DNA from: Desulfobia sp. | GTDB taxonomy: Bacteria; Desulfobacterota; Desulfobulbia; Desulfobulbales; SURF-16 | DNA length: 6,820 nt | Reading direction: 5' to 3' | Assembly: GCA_030608985.1 (NCBI GenBank) | Contig: JAUWDC010000062.1 | Location: 1-6,820 of the forward strand | In this document: positions 1 through 6,619 of the stretch, in pieces | Position numbering within the stretch: position 1 is the first letter of the stretch | Layout: each line of letters opens with the position of its first letter | Notes under the pieces: generated by a model | The model's database searches: none | What the model saw: only the letters and a program-made list of their open reading frames with translations | What the model was told of the DNA's origin: nothing | Made by a program: the position numbers and the translations under genes

Positions 1-23
1 AGTCCAAAGGACTTGGCTAGATC

Positions 24-70
24 GCCTGGATCGAAGTCTGCGCTTATCTCCCGCCTTCGCGGGAATGACA
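24..70. repeat. Dispersed GC-rich palindromic repeat fragment
   Basis: This short segment has the stem TCCCGC-CTTC-GCGGGA at 49-64 (6 bp, 4-base loop) followed by ATGAC. Sequences of the form CCCGCCTTCGCGGGAATGAC are a familiar dispersed intergenic repeat in many bacterial genomes. It lies downstream of the aldehyde dehydrogenase stop codon. A T-run does not follow the stem on the minus strand, so I read it as a repeat rather than an intrinsic terminator. Its outer boundaries are uncertain because the window begins nearby. Positions 1-13 also hold a small stem, AGTCC-AAA-GGACT. Confidence 0.5.
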
Positions 71-124
71 TTCAAACAAAAATTTTGGCTTTTTACGAGA
101 TCAACATATATTGATTAAAGAATT

Positions 125-1564
125 TCAGGGCTGGACAGGCAGTTTCCGAACCACCATAAGCCTGATTTCAGTCATATCTTCAATGGCGTACCTGATACCT
201 TCCCGGCCGAGGCCGCTGTCTTTTACACCGCCATATGGCATCTGGTCAGCCCGCCAGGAAGGAACGTCGCCTATGATAACTCCGCCGACGTCAAGTTTTT
301 CCCAAGCCAGTTGAGCCCGGTAAAGGTCCCTGGTGAAAATGCCGGCCTGCAGCCCGAATGGACTGTTGTTGATCTCGTCCAGGGCGTGGGAGAAGTCACT
401 GAAACGGGAGAGTACAGCGACAGGACCAAAGGCCTCTTTCATGCAGATATCTTCCTCTGGAGGAACATTGTCCATAAGGGTCGCTTCAAGAAGGGCTCCT
501 GTACGTTTGCCGCCGCAGAGTATTCGACCGCCTCTTGTCTTTCCGTTTTTAATCCACTCTTCAAGACGTATGGCCTCTTTTTCCGAAATGAGTGGCCCGA
601 CGAACGTGTCTTCGTCCTGGGGATTTCCGGATTTCAGTTGAGATGTTGCAGCAACAAGTTTGTCCCGGAAAATATCATAGACAGCATCATGTACCAGGAT
701 GCGCTGGACTCCTACACAACTCTGGCCGGATTGGTAAAAAGCACCAAACACAATACGCTGTACAGCATCGTCGAGGTCCGTATCATGGTCAACAAGACAG
801 GCGGCATTGCCGCCAAGCTCCAAAACCACCTTTTTCTTGCCGGCCTTTGCCTTCAACATCCATCCAACCTCCGGTGAACCGGTAAAGCTCAGAAGCTTTA
901 TGCGATCATCTTCAGTAAAAAGCCTGGCCCCGTCACGTCGGCAGGGAAGGATCGAGAAGGCTCCGGGCGGCAGGTCAGTCTCGGCGAGCGTCTCTCCTAT
1001 GATAAGAGCACCAATGGGCGTGAGGCTGGCAGGTTTCAGGATAAAAGGGCAGCCTGCTGCCAGGGCTGGAGCCACCTTATGGGCCGCAAGGTTGAGCGGG
1101 AAATTGAAAGGAGAGATAAAGGAGCAGACTCCGATGGGAACTCGTTTTGTAAAAGAGGAATACCCTGTGGTCCGAGGGCTTCGGTCAAGTTCAAGGTATT
1201 CGCCGGAGATCCTGACACTTTCCTCGGCGGCAATCTTAAAAGTTTCGATGAGTCTGGTGACCTCACCACGACTGTCCTTAATAGGTTTACCTGCTTCAAT
1301 GCAGAGGGCAATGGCAAGTTCTTCAGCCCTTTCCTTGAAGCGCGACACGCAATGCTCCAATACCTCCTGGCGTTTCCAGGCCGGCAATTGGGCCATTGGC
1401 TCTGCAGCATTTACCGCCATGGCAATAGCCTTGTCTATTGCATCTTCTCCGGCAAGGGCCACCCGGGTTGCAATGTCTCCGGTGTATTTATCGCGAACTT
1501 CAAGATCGGAATTAGGGCTCTCAGGGGAATTGCCCAGGTAATACGGATAAGTGCTTTTCAGCAT
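125..1564 (-). CDS. NAD(P)-dependent aldehyde dehydrogenase
   Basis: The 479-residue product is a full-length aldehyde dehydrogenase superfamily enzyme that oxidises an aldehyde to a carboxylate in the cytoplasm. Visible landmarks are SPFNFP with the oxyanion-hole Asn154, LKPAS with the cofactor lysine Lys177, LELGG with general base Glu249, QSC with nucleophile Cys283, and KEAFGP with cofactor-ribose Glu377. The C-terminal MPYGGVKDSGLGREG block is typical of the subgroup containing lactaldehyde-, phosphonoacetaldehyde- and GapN-like dehydrogenases. The true substrate cannot be assigned. The ATG is preceded by a good GAGGTGAG ribosome site that overlaps the stop codon of the thiamine diphosphate enzyme, with only 9 bases between the genes, so the two are almost certainly co-transcribed and probably act in one pathway. 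There is no sign of truncation or damage. Confidence 0.95.
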   Translation of the reverse strand: MLKSTYPYYLGNSPESPNSDLEVRDKYTGDIATRVALAGEDAIDKAIAMAVNAAEPMAQLPAWKRQEVLEHCVSRFKERAEELAIALCIEAGKPIKDSRGEVTRLIETFKIAAEESVRISGEYLELDRSPRTTGYSSFTKRVPIGVCSFISPFNFPLNLAAHKVAPALAAGCPFILKPASLTPIGALIIGETLAETDLPPGAFSILPCRRDGARLFTEDDRIKLLSFTGSPEVGWMLKAKAGKKKVVLELGGNAACLVDHDTDLDDAVQRIVFGAFYQSGQSCVGVQRILVHDAVYDIFRDKLVAATSQLKSGNPQDEDTFVGPLISEKEAIRLEEWIKNGKTRGGRILCGGKRTGALLEATLMDNVPPEEDICMKEAFGPVAVLSRFSDFSHALDEINNSPFGLQAGIFTRDLYRAQLAWEKLDVGGVIIGDVPSWRADQMPYGGVKDSGLGREGIRYAIEDMTEIRLMVVRKLPVQP

Positions 1565-1573
1565 ACTCTCACC

Positions 1574-3235
1574 TCATATGGGACATTGAATGTTGCCGAG
1601 TTTTTCAGAGAGTTTCAGGTTCTCCCGGTAGTCAATGGGGATTACGATAAGAGCTGGGCGGTTGCAGTTGAAGGCTTTCTCCAATGCCGGTTTCAGGTCT
1701 CTGGCATTGTCAACTTTAAGGCCCAGACAGTCAAAGGATTCAGCCAGTTTGACAAAATCAGGGTTGTTGAATCGCAAGTCGGTATGGGAGCCGAATTGGT
1801 TGTCCTGTTTCCATTTGATAAGACCATATTCGTTGTCTTCCCATATCATGATAACGATGTTGGCGCCTATTCGCCTGGCCGTCTCAAGCTCCTGGAGATT
1901 CATCAGGAAACCGCCGTCGCCGCAGACTGCCAGGACCCGGCGATCCGGGTACACAAGCTGGGCGCCTATTGCACCGGGAAGGGCAAAACCCATGGAACAG
2001 AAGCCATTGGTGATGAGGCATGTGTTCGGTTCATCACAGTGATAATAACGTGCCACCCACATTTTATGGGCTCCCACATCACTCAGTACAATATCATCAG
2101 GGCCCATTATTTCCCGAATGTCCCAGATGGCCTTCTGGGGACGGATGAAGCCCTCCGTGTCATCATCCTTAAACTCCGCAAAGTCTGCCAGCAGTTTCTT
2201 CCGGTGTTCGGCTTGACTGGAAAGATCAAAAGAAGGCACTCCTTCAGCCGCAATTCTTTCATTGAGCTTCCATAAGGCATGGCCCAAGTCACCAACGATC
2301 TCAACATCAATCCGGTAATGGTCATCTGTTTCTGCCGGCAGGAAATCTATATGAATAATTTTGCAATTTCTCTTAGCGTAGCCGCATTGATTCCACATTC
2401 TAGGATGATACTCGACCAGGTCATACCCGAGAGTAATTATCAGGTCTGCCTCGTTCAGGGCCACCCAGCCATGGTCGTTGGCCTGTAGGCCAATAGTGAA
2501 AAGGCAATAGGGAGCGTGGCGGGAGACAGAGCCTTTCCCCATGAATGTACTGAGTACTCCAATGCCTGTGGTTTCACAGAACCGACGAAGCTGTTGCGAG
2601 GCACGGGTACGGATAGCGCCGTTACCGGCAAGGATAACCGGTCGTTTGGCCTGGCGGATGAGATCCATGGCTTGGTTGATAATGGTATCATCAGGTACGG
2701 GACGCCGTGGGGTCACCACCGGAACCGGCTCATTATCAACTTCATAGGCAGCAATGTCATCAGCAAGCTCTATATGACAGGCTCCTGGCTTTTCCCTCAT
2801 GGCCAGCTTGAACGCCTTACGTACAACTTCCGGAATATTCATTGAATGGAGTATCGGCTGGGACCATTTTGTGATGGGGCGAAACATCCGTACCGCATCC
2901 ATGTTCTGGTGGCTCTCCTTGTGCTGGCGGCGGCTGTCTGCCTGCCCAGTCAAGGCTATCAACGGGGAACGGTCCATGTTGGCATCGGCGACACCGGTGA
3001 CAAGGTTGGTGGCACCGGGGCCGAGGGTGCCGAGACACACCCCAGCCATACCGGTCAGACGACCGAAGGTGTCAGCCATGAAGGCGGCCCCCTGTTCATG
3101 GCGGCAGAGAATGAACTTGATCGGAGAGTTCTCCAGCGCCATCATGAAGTGGGCATTTTCCTCTCCTGGAACCCCGAAGATGTATTCAACCCCTTCATTC
3201 TCCAGGCATTTGACAAACAGTTCAGCAGCATTCAT
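1574..3235 (-). CDS. Thiamine diphosphate enzyme, AlsS-like acetolactate synthase family
   Basis: This 553-residue protein has the three-domain layout of acetolactate synthases and related decarboxylases. The N-terminal pyrimidine-binding domain carries CRHEQGAAFMADTFGR with the cofactor-activating Glu47. The C-terminal domain carries the metal/diphosphate motif from GDG (439-441) to Asn468. The segment GYDLVEYHPRMWN (270-282) matches the region of Bacillus catabolic AlsS where biosynthetic enzymes have the FAD-binding RFDDR motif, so I infer a FAD-independent enzyme. HQNMDAVRMFRPITKWS (109-125) also resembles AlsS. No small regulatory subunit gene is adjacent, again unlike branched-chain biosynthesis. 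AlsS joins two pyruvates to acetolactate and CO2, but the active-site stretch EYGLIKWKQ (469-477) differs from AlsS, so another 2-oxo acid is possible. The adjacent aldehyde dehydrogenase suggests that an aldehyde could be a product. The start has only a weak GAGAAG ribosome site. Confidence 0.85.
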   Translation of the reverse strand: MNAAELFVKCLENEGVEYIFGVPGEENAHFMMALENSPIKFILCRHEQGAAFMADTFGRLTGMAGVCLGTLGPGATNLVTGVADANMDRSPLIALTGQADSRRQHKESHQNMDAVRMFRPITKWSQPILHSMNIPEVVRKAFKLAMREKPGACHIELADDIAAYEVDNEPVPVVTPRRPVPDDTIINQAMDLIRQAKRPVILAGNGAIRTRASQQLRRFCETTGIGVLSTFMGKGSVSRHAPYCLFTIGLQANDHGWVALNEADLIITLGYDLVEYHPRMWNQCGYAKRNCKIIHIDFLPAETDDHYRIDVEIVGDLGHALWKLNERIAAEGVPSFDLSSQAEHRKKLLADFAEFKDDDTEGFIRPQKAIWDIREIMGPDDIVLSDVGAHKMWVARYYHCDEPNTCLITNGFCSMGFALPGAIGAQLVYPDRRVLAVCGDGGFLMNLQELETARRIGANIVIMIWEDNEYGLIKWKQDNQFGSHTDLRFNNPDFVKLAESFDCLGLKVDNARDLKPALEKAFNCNRPALIVIPIDYRENLKLSEKLGNIQCPI

Positions 3236-3271
3236 CCTTTCTTCTCTTGGTATTTATTTACAATAAAATAC

Positions 3272-3366
3272 ACCACAGAGATCACCGAGGGCACAGGGAA
3301 AAAAACAAAAAAACTCTGTGCACCCCAAGGGCATTTCCTTCAGGGCATCTCTGTGTGCTCTGTGGT
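3272..3366. repeat. CACAGAG-type inverted-repeat element
   Basis: This is a roughly 95-bp non-coding element with perfect 9-bp terminal inverted repeats, ACCACAGAG at 3272-3280 and CTCTGTGGT at 3358-3366. Further CACAG/CTGTG copies lie inside, around an A-rich centre of two A7 runs (3298-3313). On the minus strand, the direction of the flanking genes, the centre reads as T-runs after CACAGAG. The element fills most of the gap between the oxidoreductase stop and the start of the thiamine diphosphate enzyme. Similar CACAGAG/CTCTGTG repeats are, to my knowledge, scattered between genes in many environmental bacteria. It has no coding capacity. It could weaken or end transcription from upstream, which is inference. 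Confidence 0.7.
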
Positions 3367-3393
3367 TATAGAGCAGCACTTGAATAAGTTACG

Positions 3394-4857
3394 TTAGCCG
3401 CAACTCTTCGGATCACAGGCCCGGCCCTTGAAGCTGAAAAGAAACTTCAGGCCTTTCTTGACCTTGTCGGAAAATATTTTTTCTGAAAAGACCGCACCCA
3501 CCACCTTTTTGTTGATTTCTGCAATGGTGGGGTATGGGTGTATGGATCCTGCCAGACCGGAGAGTTTCAAGCCGCCATTCAAAACCGCCACCCATTCGGC
3601 CAGCAGATCACCGGCATGGGGGCCAAGTATCTGGACCCCGACGGGCTTGCCTTTTTCGCCGATGAGCAGCTTGATTTTACCGGTCTCTTCTCCTTCGGCA
3701 AGACTGCGATCATTGTCCCCGAAATTTTCAGTCCAGACCCGGTACTCCACGCCGGCGGCCTGGGCCATTTTTTCGTTCATGCCGATGCTGGCCAGTTCCG
3801 GTCCGGTATAGGTGCACCAAGGCATCCATGTGTAATCTGTTTTGCGGGGAAGATGAAAGACTGCGTTGCTGATAACAATACCGCCTTCGTATCCGGCAGC
3901 ATGGGTAAACTGGTAGCCGCCAATAACGTCTCCTGCAGCGTAAATATGCTTTTGACTGGTGTGGAGCCGCTTGTCCACCTCAATTCCTTTTCGGCTGTAT
4001 TCTACGCCAATGTGTTCAAGGCCAAGTCCCTCTGTGTTGATGGAGCGGCCGAGGGCCACAAGAATTTCAGAGGAGTTGACATTAATATTTTCACCGGATG
4101 CGGTGGTGATGGATACCTCCCGACTGTTTCCCAGATCACGGGCTTTGTTCATTGTACAGCCAAGATGAAAGGTGACTCCTTCCTGCTCAAGCACCTTCAT
4201 AACCTCGTCAGCCATGTCCTTGTCTTCCTTGCTCAGGATTTGACCACTGCGTTGCAGAACCGTAACCTTACTGCCAAGACGGCAGAAGGCCTGGGCCATC
4301 TCTATGGCAATGGGACCGGCACCAAGAATGACCAGTGACTCAGGAAGTGTGTCCAGGGAAAAGATTTCCTTGTTCGTAAGATAGGGGACCGTATCAAGAC
4401 CTTCAAGGGGAGGTGCAGCAGGTGAAGAGCCGGTGGCGATCAGCCATGTTTTGGCGGTAATGGATTTGCCGTCCAGATCCACTGTGTGCTCATCAGTAAA
4501 ATGAGGACTGCCAAAATTAACCTTTACGCCAAGCTGACAGAAACGTTCCACAGAATCATGCTTCTGGATAACACTGATTACATTCTGAATTCTTTCAGCG
4601 ACTTTGCAAAAGTCGACAGGCTGAGGTTCCACAGGTGGAAGACCGAACCTGTCAGCATGTTTCATGAGGTGATAGACATGGGCTGTTTTGATCAAAGTCT
4701 TGCTTGGCACACAGCCGAAGTGCAGACAGTCTCCACCAAGCTCCTTTTCCTTTTCAATCAGCAGGGTTTTGGCTCCAAGTTGGGAGGCTCCCGATGCTAC
4801 CGTGAGACCTGCGGCTCCGCCACCCAGAATACCAATATCATAATCAAAATCAGCCAT
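3394..4857 (-). CDS. FAD/NAD(P) disulfide oxidoreductase, mercuric reductase/LPD-like
   Basis: The 487-residue product is a two-Cys flavoprotein disulfide reductase. It has an N-terminal FAD Rossmann motif GGGAAG (12-17), a redox-active disulfide GGDCLHFGC with Cys44 and Cys49, a second nucleotide motif GAGPIAIE (179-186), the FAD motif YAAGDV (306-311) and a C-terminal dimerisation domain. In that domain HPYPTIAE (440-447) has Tyr442 where dihydrolipoamide dehydrogenases carry the catalytic His of HAHPTxxE, so lipoamide reduction is doubtful. The tail ends CDPKSCG, a CX4C pair (481, 486), instead of the vicinal Cys pair of true mercuric reductase. I chose the ATG at 4857 over upstream options because GGAGGA sits 7 bases before it and the FAD fold begins at once. 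It follows the TVP38 gene by one base. TVP38 plus this oxidoreductase is a known pairing and also occurs as fused proteins, pointing to membrane-associated redox work with an unknown acceptor. Confidence 0.9.
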   Translation of the reverse strand: MADFDYDIGILGGGAAGLTVASGASQLGAKTLLIEKEKELGGDCLHFGCVPSKTLIKTAHVYHLMKHADRFGLPPVEPQPVDFCKVAERIQNVISVIQKHDSVERFCQLGVKVNFGSPHFTDEHTVDLDGKSITAKTWLIATGSSPAAPPLEGLDTVPYLTNKEIFSLDTLPESLVILGAGPIAIEMAQAFCRLGSKVTVLQRSGQILSKEDKDMADEVMKVLEQEGVTFHLGCTMNKARDLGNSREVSITTASGENINVNSSEILVALGRSINTEGLGLEHIGVEYSRKGIEVDKRLHTSQKHIYAAGDVIGGYQFTHAAGYEGGIVISNAVFHLPRKTDYTWMPWCTYTGPELASIGMNEKMAQAAGVEYRVWTENFGDNDRSLAEGEETGKIKLLIGEKGKPVGVQILGPHAGDLLAEWVAVLNGGLKLSGLAGSIHPYPTIAEINKKVVGAVFSEKIFSDKVKKGLKFLFSFKGRACDPKSCG

Positions 4858-4858
4858 G

Positions 4859-5569
4859 TTAGTTTCCTCCAGGTTGGACAGGTGTTTTCTTTTTGCGAAA
4901 AAAACCCATGATTTTTTTAACGGTAATCGGAAAGAGCCCCAGGATAACAAAAGACGCGATCAGTCCGGGGGACAGAATACCGCCCAGGGAATCAATTTTT
5001 GCCAGTTCCTTGCCTGCATTGACATAGACCATTGTGCCGGGAAGCATACCAAGCTGTGAAACCCAGAAATAGGTAATAAGTGGCATTTTGGTGAGGCCAA
5101 GCAGTAAATTGATAATGAAAAAAGGAAAAACCGGGATCAGCCTGACAGTGAAGAGGTAAAAAGCTCCTTCTTCTTCAATTCCCTTGTTAATGGCGGCCAG
5201 TTTGTCGCCAAACTTACCCTGGGCACTGTCCCGCAGCAGATAACGGGAAACAGCACACGCAATGGTTGCCCCAATGGTGCTGGCAAAAGAAATGACGATG
5301 GTTCCAACGACTAAACCGAAAAGAGCGCCGCCAGCCAGAGTCATGATAACTGCACCAGGAAGGGAAAGGGCCGTGACCGCTATATAAATAGCCATGTAGA
5401 CGGATATCACCAGCAGACTGTTTTCAGCGTAGAGTTGCTGGAAATATTCCTGTGATTCCTTGATATATGAAAGGGTGAGATACTGTTTCAGGTCAAAATA
5501 ATAAAAGAGCGCAACCGCGATTATGCCGGCCAGAATGATGACCAGTCGTTTGAGGAGTGTGCTGTTCAT
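4859..5569 (-). CDS. TVP38/TMEM64 family (VTT/DedA-like) inner-membrane protein
   Basis: The 236-residue product is very hydrophobic, with probable membrane segments near residues 8-24, 52-70, 72-96, 98-110 (re-entrant or helical), 140-160, 163-182 and 200-216. It keeps the hallmarks of the SNARE-associated/VTT domain: SLPGAVIMTLAGGALFG (69-85), a glycine/alanine-rich stretch with SRYLLRD (108-114), RLIPVFPFFIINLLLG (143-158) and LGMLPGTMVYVNAG (173-186). The C-terminus is lysine-rich (RKKK, 225-228), as expected for a cytoplasmic tail. DedA-superfamily members are linked to lipid or small-molecule transport, but the role of this bacterial subgroup is not settled. It is the first gene of the leftward cluster and overlaps the ribosome site of the oxidoreductase. 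The ATG has an AGGGA ribosome site about 10 bases upstream. Confidence 0.92.
   Translation of the reverse strand: MNSTLLKRLVIILAGIIAVALFYYFDLKQYLTLSYIKESQEYFQQLYAENSLLVISVYMAIYIAVTALSLPGAVIMTLAGGALFGLVVGTIVISFASTIGATIACAVSRYLLRDSAQGKFGDKLAAINKGIEEEGAFYLFTVRLIPVFPFFIINLLLGLTKMPLITYFWVSQLGMLPGTMVYVNAGKELAKIDSLGGILSPGLIASFVILGLFPITVKKIMGFFRKKKTPVQPGGN
4865..4870 (-). promoter_or_regulatory. Ribosome binding site for the oxidoreductase, inside the TVP38 gene
   Basis: On the minus strand GGAGGA lies 7 bases before the oxidoreductase ATG and is formed by the last codons of the TVP38 gene (Pro-Gly-Gly-Asn-stop). The junction reads TAACATG. The site fixes the start codon and implies translational coupling of the two genes. 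Confidence 0.85.
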
Positions 5570-5581
5570 TTCGAATTCCCT

Positions 5582-5600
5582 GTTAATGATAATTGATATC
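5582..5600 (-). promoter_or_regulatory. Fur-box-like site upstream of the TVP38 gene
   Basis: The 19 bases GTTAATGATAATTGATATC match the classical Fur consensus GATAATGATAATCATTATC at 15 of 19 positions. The site ends 13 bases before the TVP38 start codon, where a bound repressor would block transcription or elongation of the leftward cluster. The neighbourhood is AT-rich, so chance similarity is a real possibility. I could not define a convincing -35/-10 pair for this gene on the minus strand. Confidence 0.4.
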
Positions 5601-5638
5601 TATGTAATGACATAAGTTTACAGGTCTTGCAATGTAAG

Positions 5639-5670
5639 ATTCTCATGATGTGATGTTGTTTCATGAGAAT
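5639..5670. repeat. Perfect 10-bp inverted repeat, possible operator
   Basis: ATTCTCATGA (5639-5648) and TCATGAGAAT (5661-5670) are exact reverse complements separated by 12 bases. No T-run follows on either strand, which argues against a terminator. The position, 70-101 bases upstream of the TVP38 start, suits a dimeric regulator's operator, but no regulator gene is visible in the window. Confidence 0.45.
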
Positions 5671-5924
5671 GTTTGGTGCTGCAATGGCTATTAAATTTTC
5701 AGGGGAACTTCCTCCTTATAAAGTAAGATCATCCAGTGGGCTTTTCACTCCTTGCCCTCCCTGTTGTAAAACATGAGTGTATATCATCGTTGTTGAGACA
5801 TCTGGAAATTAAATCACATAAAGAATGCTTTGTTCTAAGCAATATTAGGAGCCATTTAATTCGTTAGATTGATGAGGTAAAGACAACATATTTCACAAAT
5901 GCTACGCTTTTTATTGTAATCTTC

Positions 5925-5960
5925 ATGGTTGCATTCTGAGAACCAAATGGTTACACTCTG
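5925..5960 (+). promoter_or_regulatory. higBA promoter with overlapping repeat operators
   Basis: A plausible sigma-70-type promoter is TTGCAT (5929-5934), a 17-base spacer, then TACACT (5952-5957). It predicts initiation about seven bases later, at or next to the higB ATG at 5964. The same stretch contains a 14-base direct repeat with two mismatches, ATGGTTGCATTCTG (5925-5938) and ATGGTTACACTCTG (5947-5960), with a 22-base period. Between them AACCA (5941-5945) makes the palindrome AACCAAATGGTT with the second copy. The half-sites overlap both promoter boxes, as expected for binding by the HigA antitoxin, which represses its own operon in characterised systems. Confidence 0.55.
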
Positions 5961-5963
5961 TCT

Positions 5964-6242
5964 ATGATCAAAAAATTTATTCATAAAGGCTTGGAAAAGT
6001 TTTTCACCACAGGAAGCAAAGCTGGCATTCAAGCTCGTCATGAAAAAAGGATCAGGTTGATTTTGGCACAATTAAATCAGTCCAAGACCATAGAAGATAT
6101 GAATATTCCAACTCTTGCGTTGCATCAATTAAAGGGTAAAAGGAAAGGAATTTGGGCTGTCACAGTCCAGGAAAACTGGCGTATTACATTTCGCTTTATT
6201 GAAGGTGATGCAGAAATTGTGAACTATGAAGATTATCACTAA
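5964..6242 (+). CDS. higB: HigB-family toxin (RelE/ParE superfamily mRNA interferase)
   Basis: This 92-residue protein is the toxin of a type II toxin-antitoxin pair. HigB cleaves mRNA on the ribosome when it is not held by HigA. It has exactly the length of Proteus HigB, begins with the family's MIKxFxHKGLExFF start, contains LHQLKGKRKGIW and WRITFRF, and ends NYEDYH. The residues described as catalytic in Proteus HigB (His54, Lys57, Asp90, Tyr91, His92) fall at identical positions, so the toxin should be active. Arg73 is also kept. No ribosome binding site precedes the ATG, which fits a leaderless transcript from the promoter just upstream. The antitoxin gene starts 22 bases after the stop, the toxin-first order usual for HigBA. 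Confidence 0.95.
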   Translation: MIKKFIHKGLEKFFTTGSKAGIQARHEKRIRLILAQLNQSKTIEDMNIPTLALHQLKGKRKGIWAVTVQENWRITFRFIEGDAEIVNYEDYH

Positions 6243-6264
6243 ATTATCTGACTGAGGGTAAATT

Positions 6265-6576
6265 ATGAAAATGCACAATCCCCCACATCCTGGCGAAATA
6301 TTAAAAGGGTTATGGCTAGCACCAATGGACGTCAGCATTACAGATGCCGCCAAAGCTATTGGAGTCAGCCGCAAAACTTTATCAAAAATTATCAACAAGA
6401 AAGGTAACATAACACCTGAAATGGCTGTGCGTTTATCTATAGCTCTTGGAAGTAGCCCTGAAAGCTGGATGGGGCATCAAGTAGCTTACGACTTGTGGAA
6501 AGTTCAACAACATAAAGAAGAATTAAATGTGCATCCAATTTGGAAAACAAAAGAATTGGTAGGTCATTCAATCTGA
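6265..6576 (+). CDS. higA: HigA-family antitoxin (Xre-type helix-turn-helix)
   Basis: The 103-residue product neutralises HigB and represses the shared promoter. It opens with the family signature MKMHNPPHPGEILKG, carries a helix-turn-helix at about residues 24-46 (SITDAAKAIGVSRKTLSKII), then ISPEMA-like ITPEMAVRLSIALG and the W-x-x-x-Q-x-AYDLW block (68-78) common to HigA/VapI proteins. A strong GAGGGT ribosome site lies 6 bases before the ATG, in contrast to the toxin gene. That difference could favour antitoxin synthesis. The roughly 20-residue C-terminal tail is not obviously conserved. The gene is intact and is followed within about 45 bases by the candidate attC site. Confidence 0.95.
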   Translation: MKMHNPPHPGEILKGLWLAPMDVSITDAAKAIGVSRKTLSKIINKKGNITPEMAVRLSIALGSSPESWMGHQVAYDLWKVQQHKEELNVHPIWKTKELVGHSI

Positions 6577-6619
6577 CACAAAGGGCTAATAGCTCACACT
6601 TAAATACGGCGGCAAACCA

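Larger units (their letters stand above)
5570..5963. other. 394-bp non-coding, AT-rich spacer between divergent units
   Basis: This spacer separates the leftward TVP38 cluster from the rightward higBA pair. In order it holds a Fur-box-like site, a perfect 10-bp inverted repeat, a small hairpin TGCTT-TGTTCT-AAGCA (5828-5843 region), an isolated GTTAGAT heptamer (5863-5869), and the higB promoter with its repeats. It is clearly more AT-rich than the cluster to its left. I see no RNA gene and no coding sequence with a ribosome site. Confidence 0.7.

Noticed and set aside
81..116. Possible terminator downstream of the aldehyde dehydrogenase
   Set aside because: The only stems here are short and AT-rich, such as ATCAA/TTGAT at 100-115, and no convincing GC-rich hairpin is followed by a T-run on the minus strand.
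3272..3366. CRISPR-like or tandem repeat array
   Set aside because: The CACAGAG units are irregular and arranged as one inverted repeat, with no regular repeat-spacer period.
3394..4857. True mercuric reductase (merA)
   Set aside because: It lacks the C-terminal vicinal Cys pair and an N-terminal heavy-metal domain, and no merR, merT or merP gene is nearby.
311..4911. Long plus-strand and alternative-frame reading frames across the left half
   Set aside because: They lie opposite, or out of frame with, four intact minus-strand genes that carry complete enzyme and membrane-protein motifs. None of them has recognisable domains.
4858..4950. Extended start for the oxidoreductase 31 codons further upstream
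   Set aside because: The extra residues overlap the TVP38 gene and have no family match. The internal ATG has a strong GGAGGA site and begins directly at the FAD-binding fold.
5663..5776. A 37-codon plus-strand reading frame ending in CPPCCKT
   Set aside because: It has no ribosome binding site, starts inside the inverted repeat, and has no recognisable family. The Cys-rich end alone does not support a gene.
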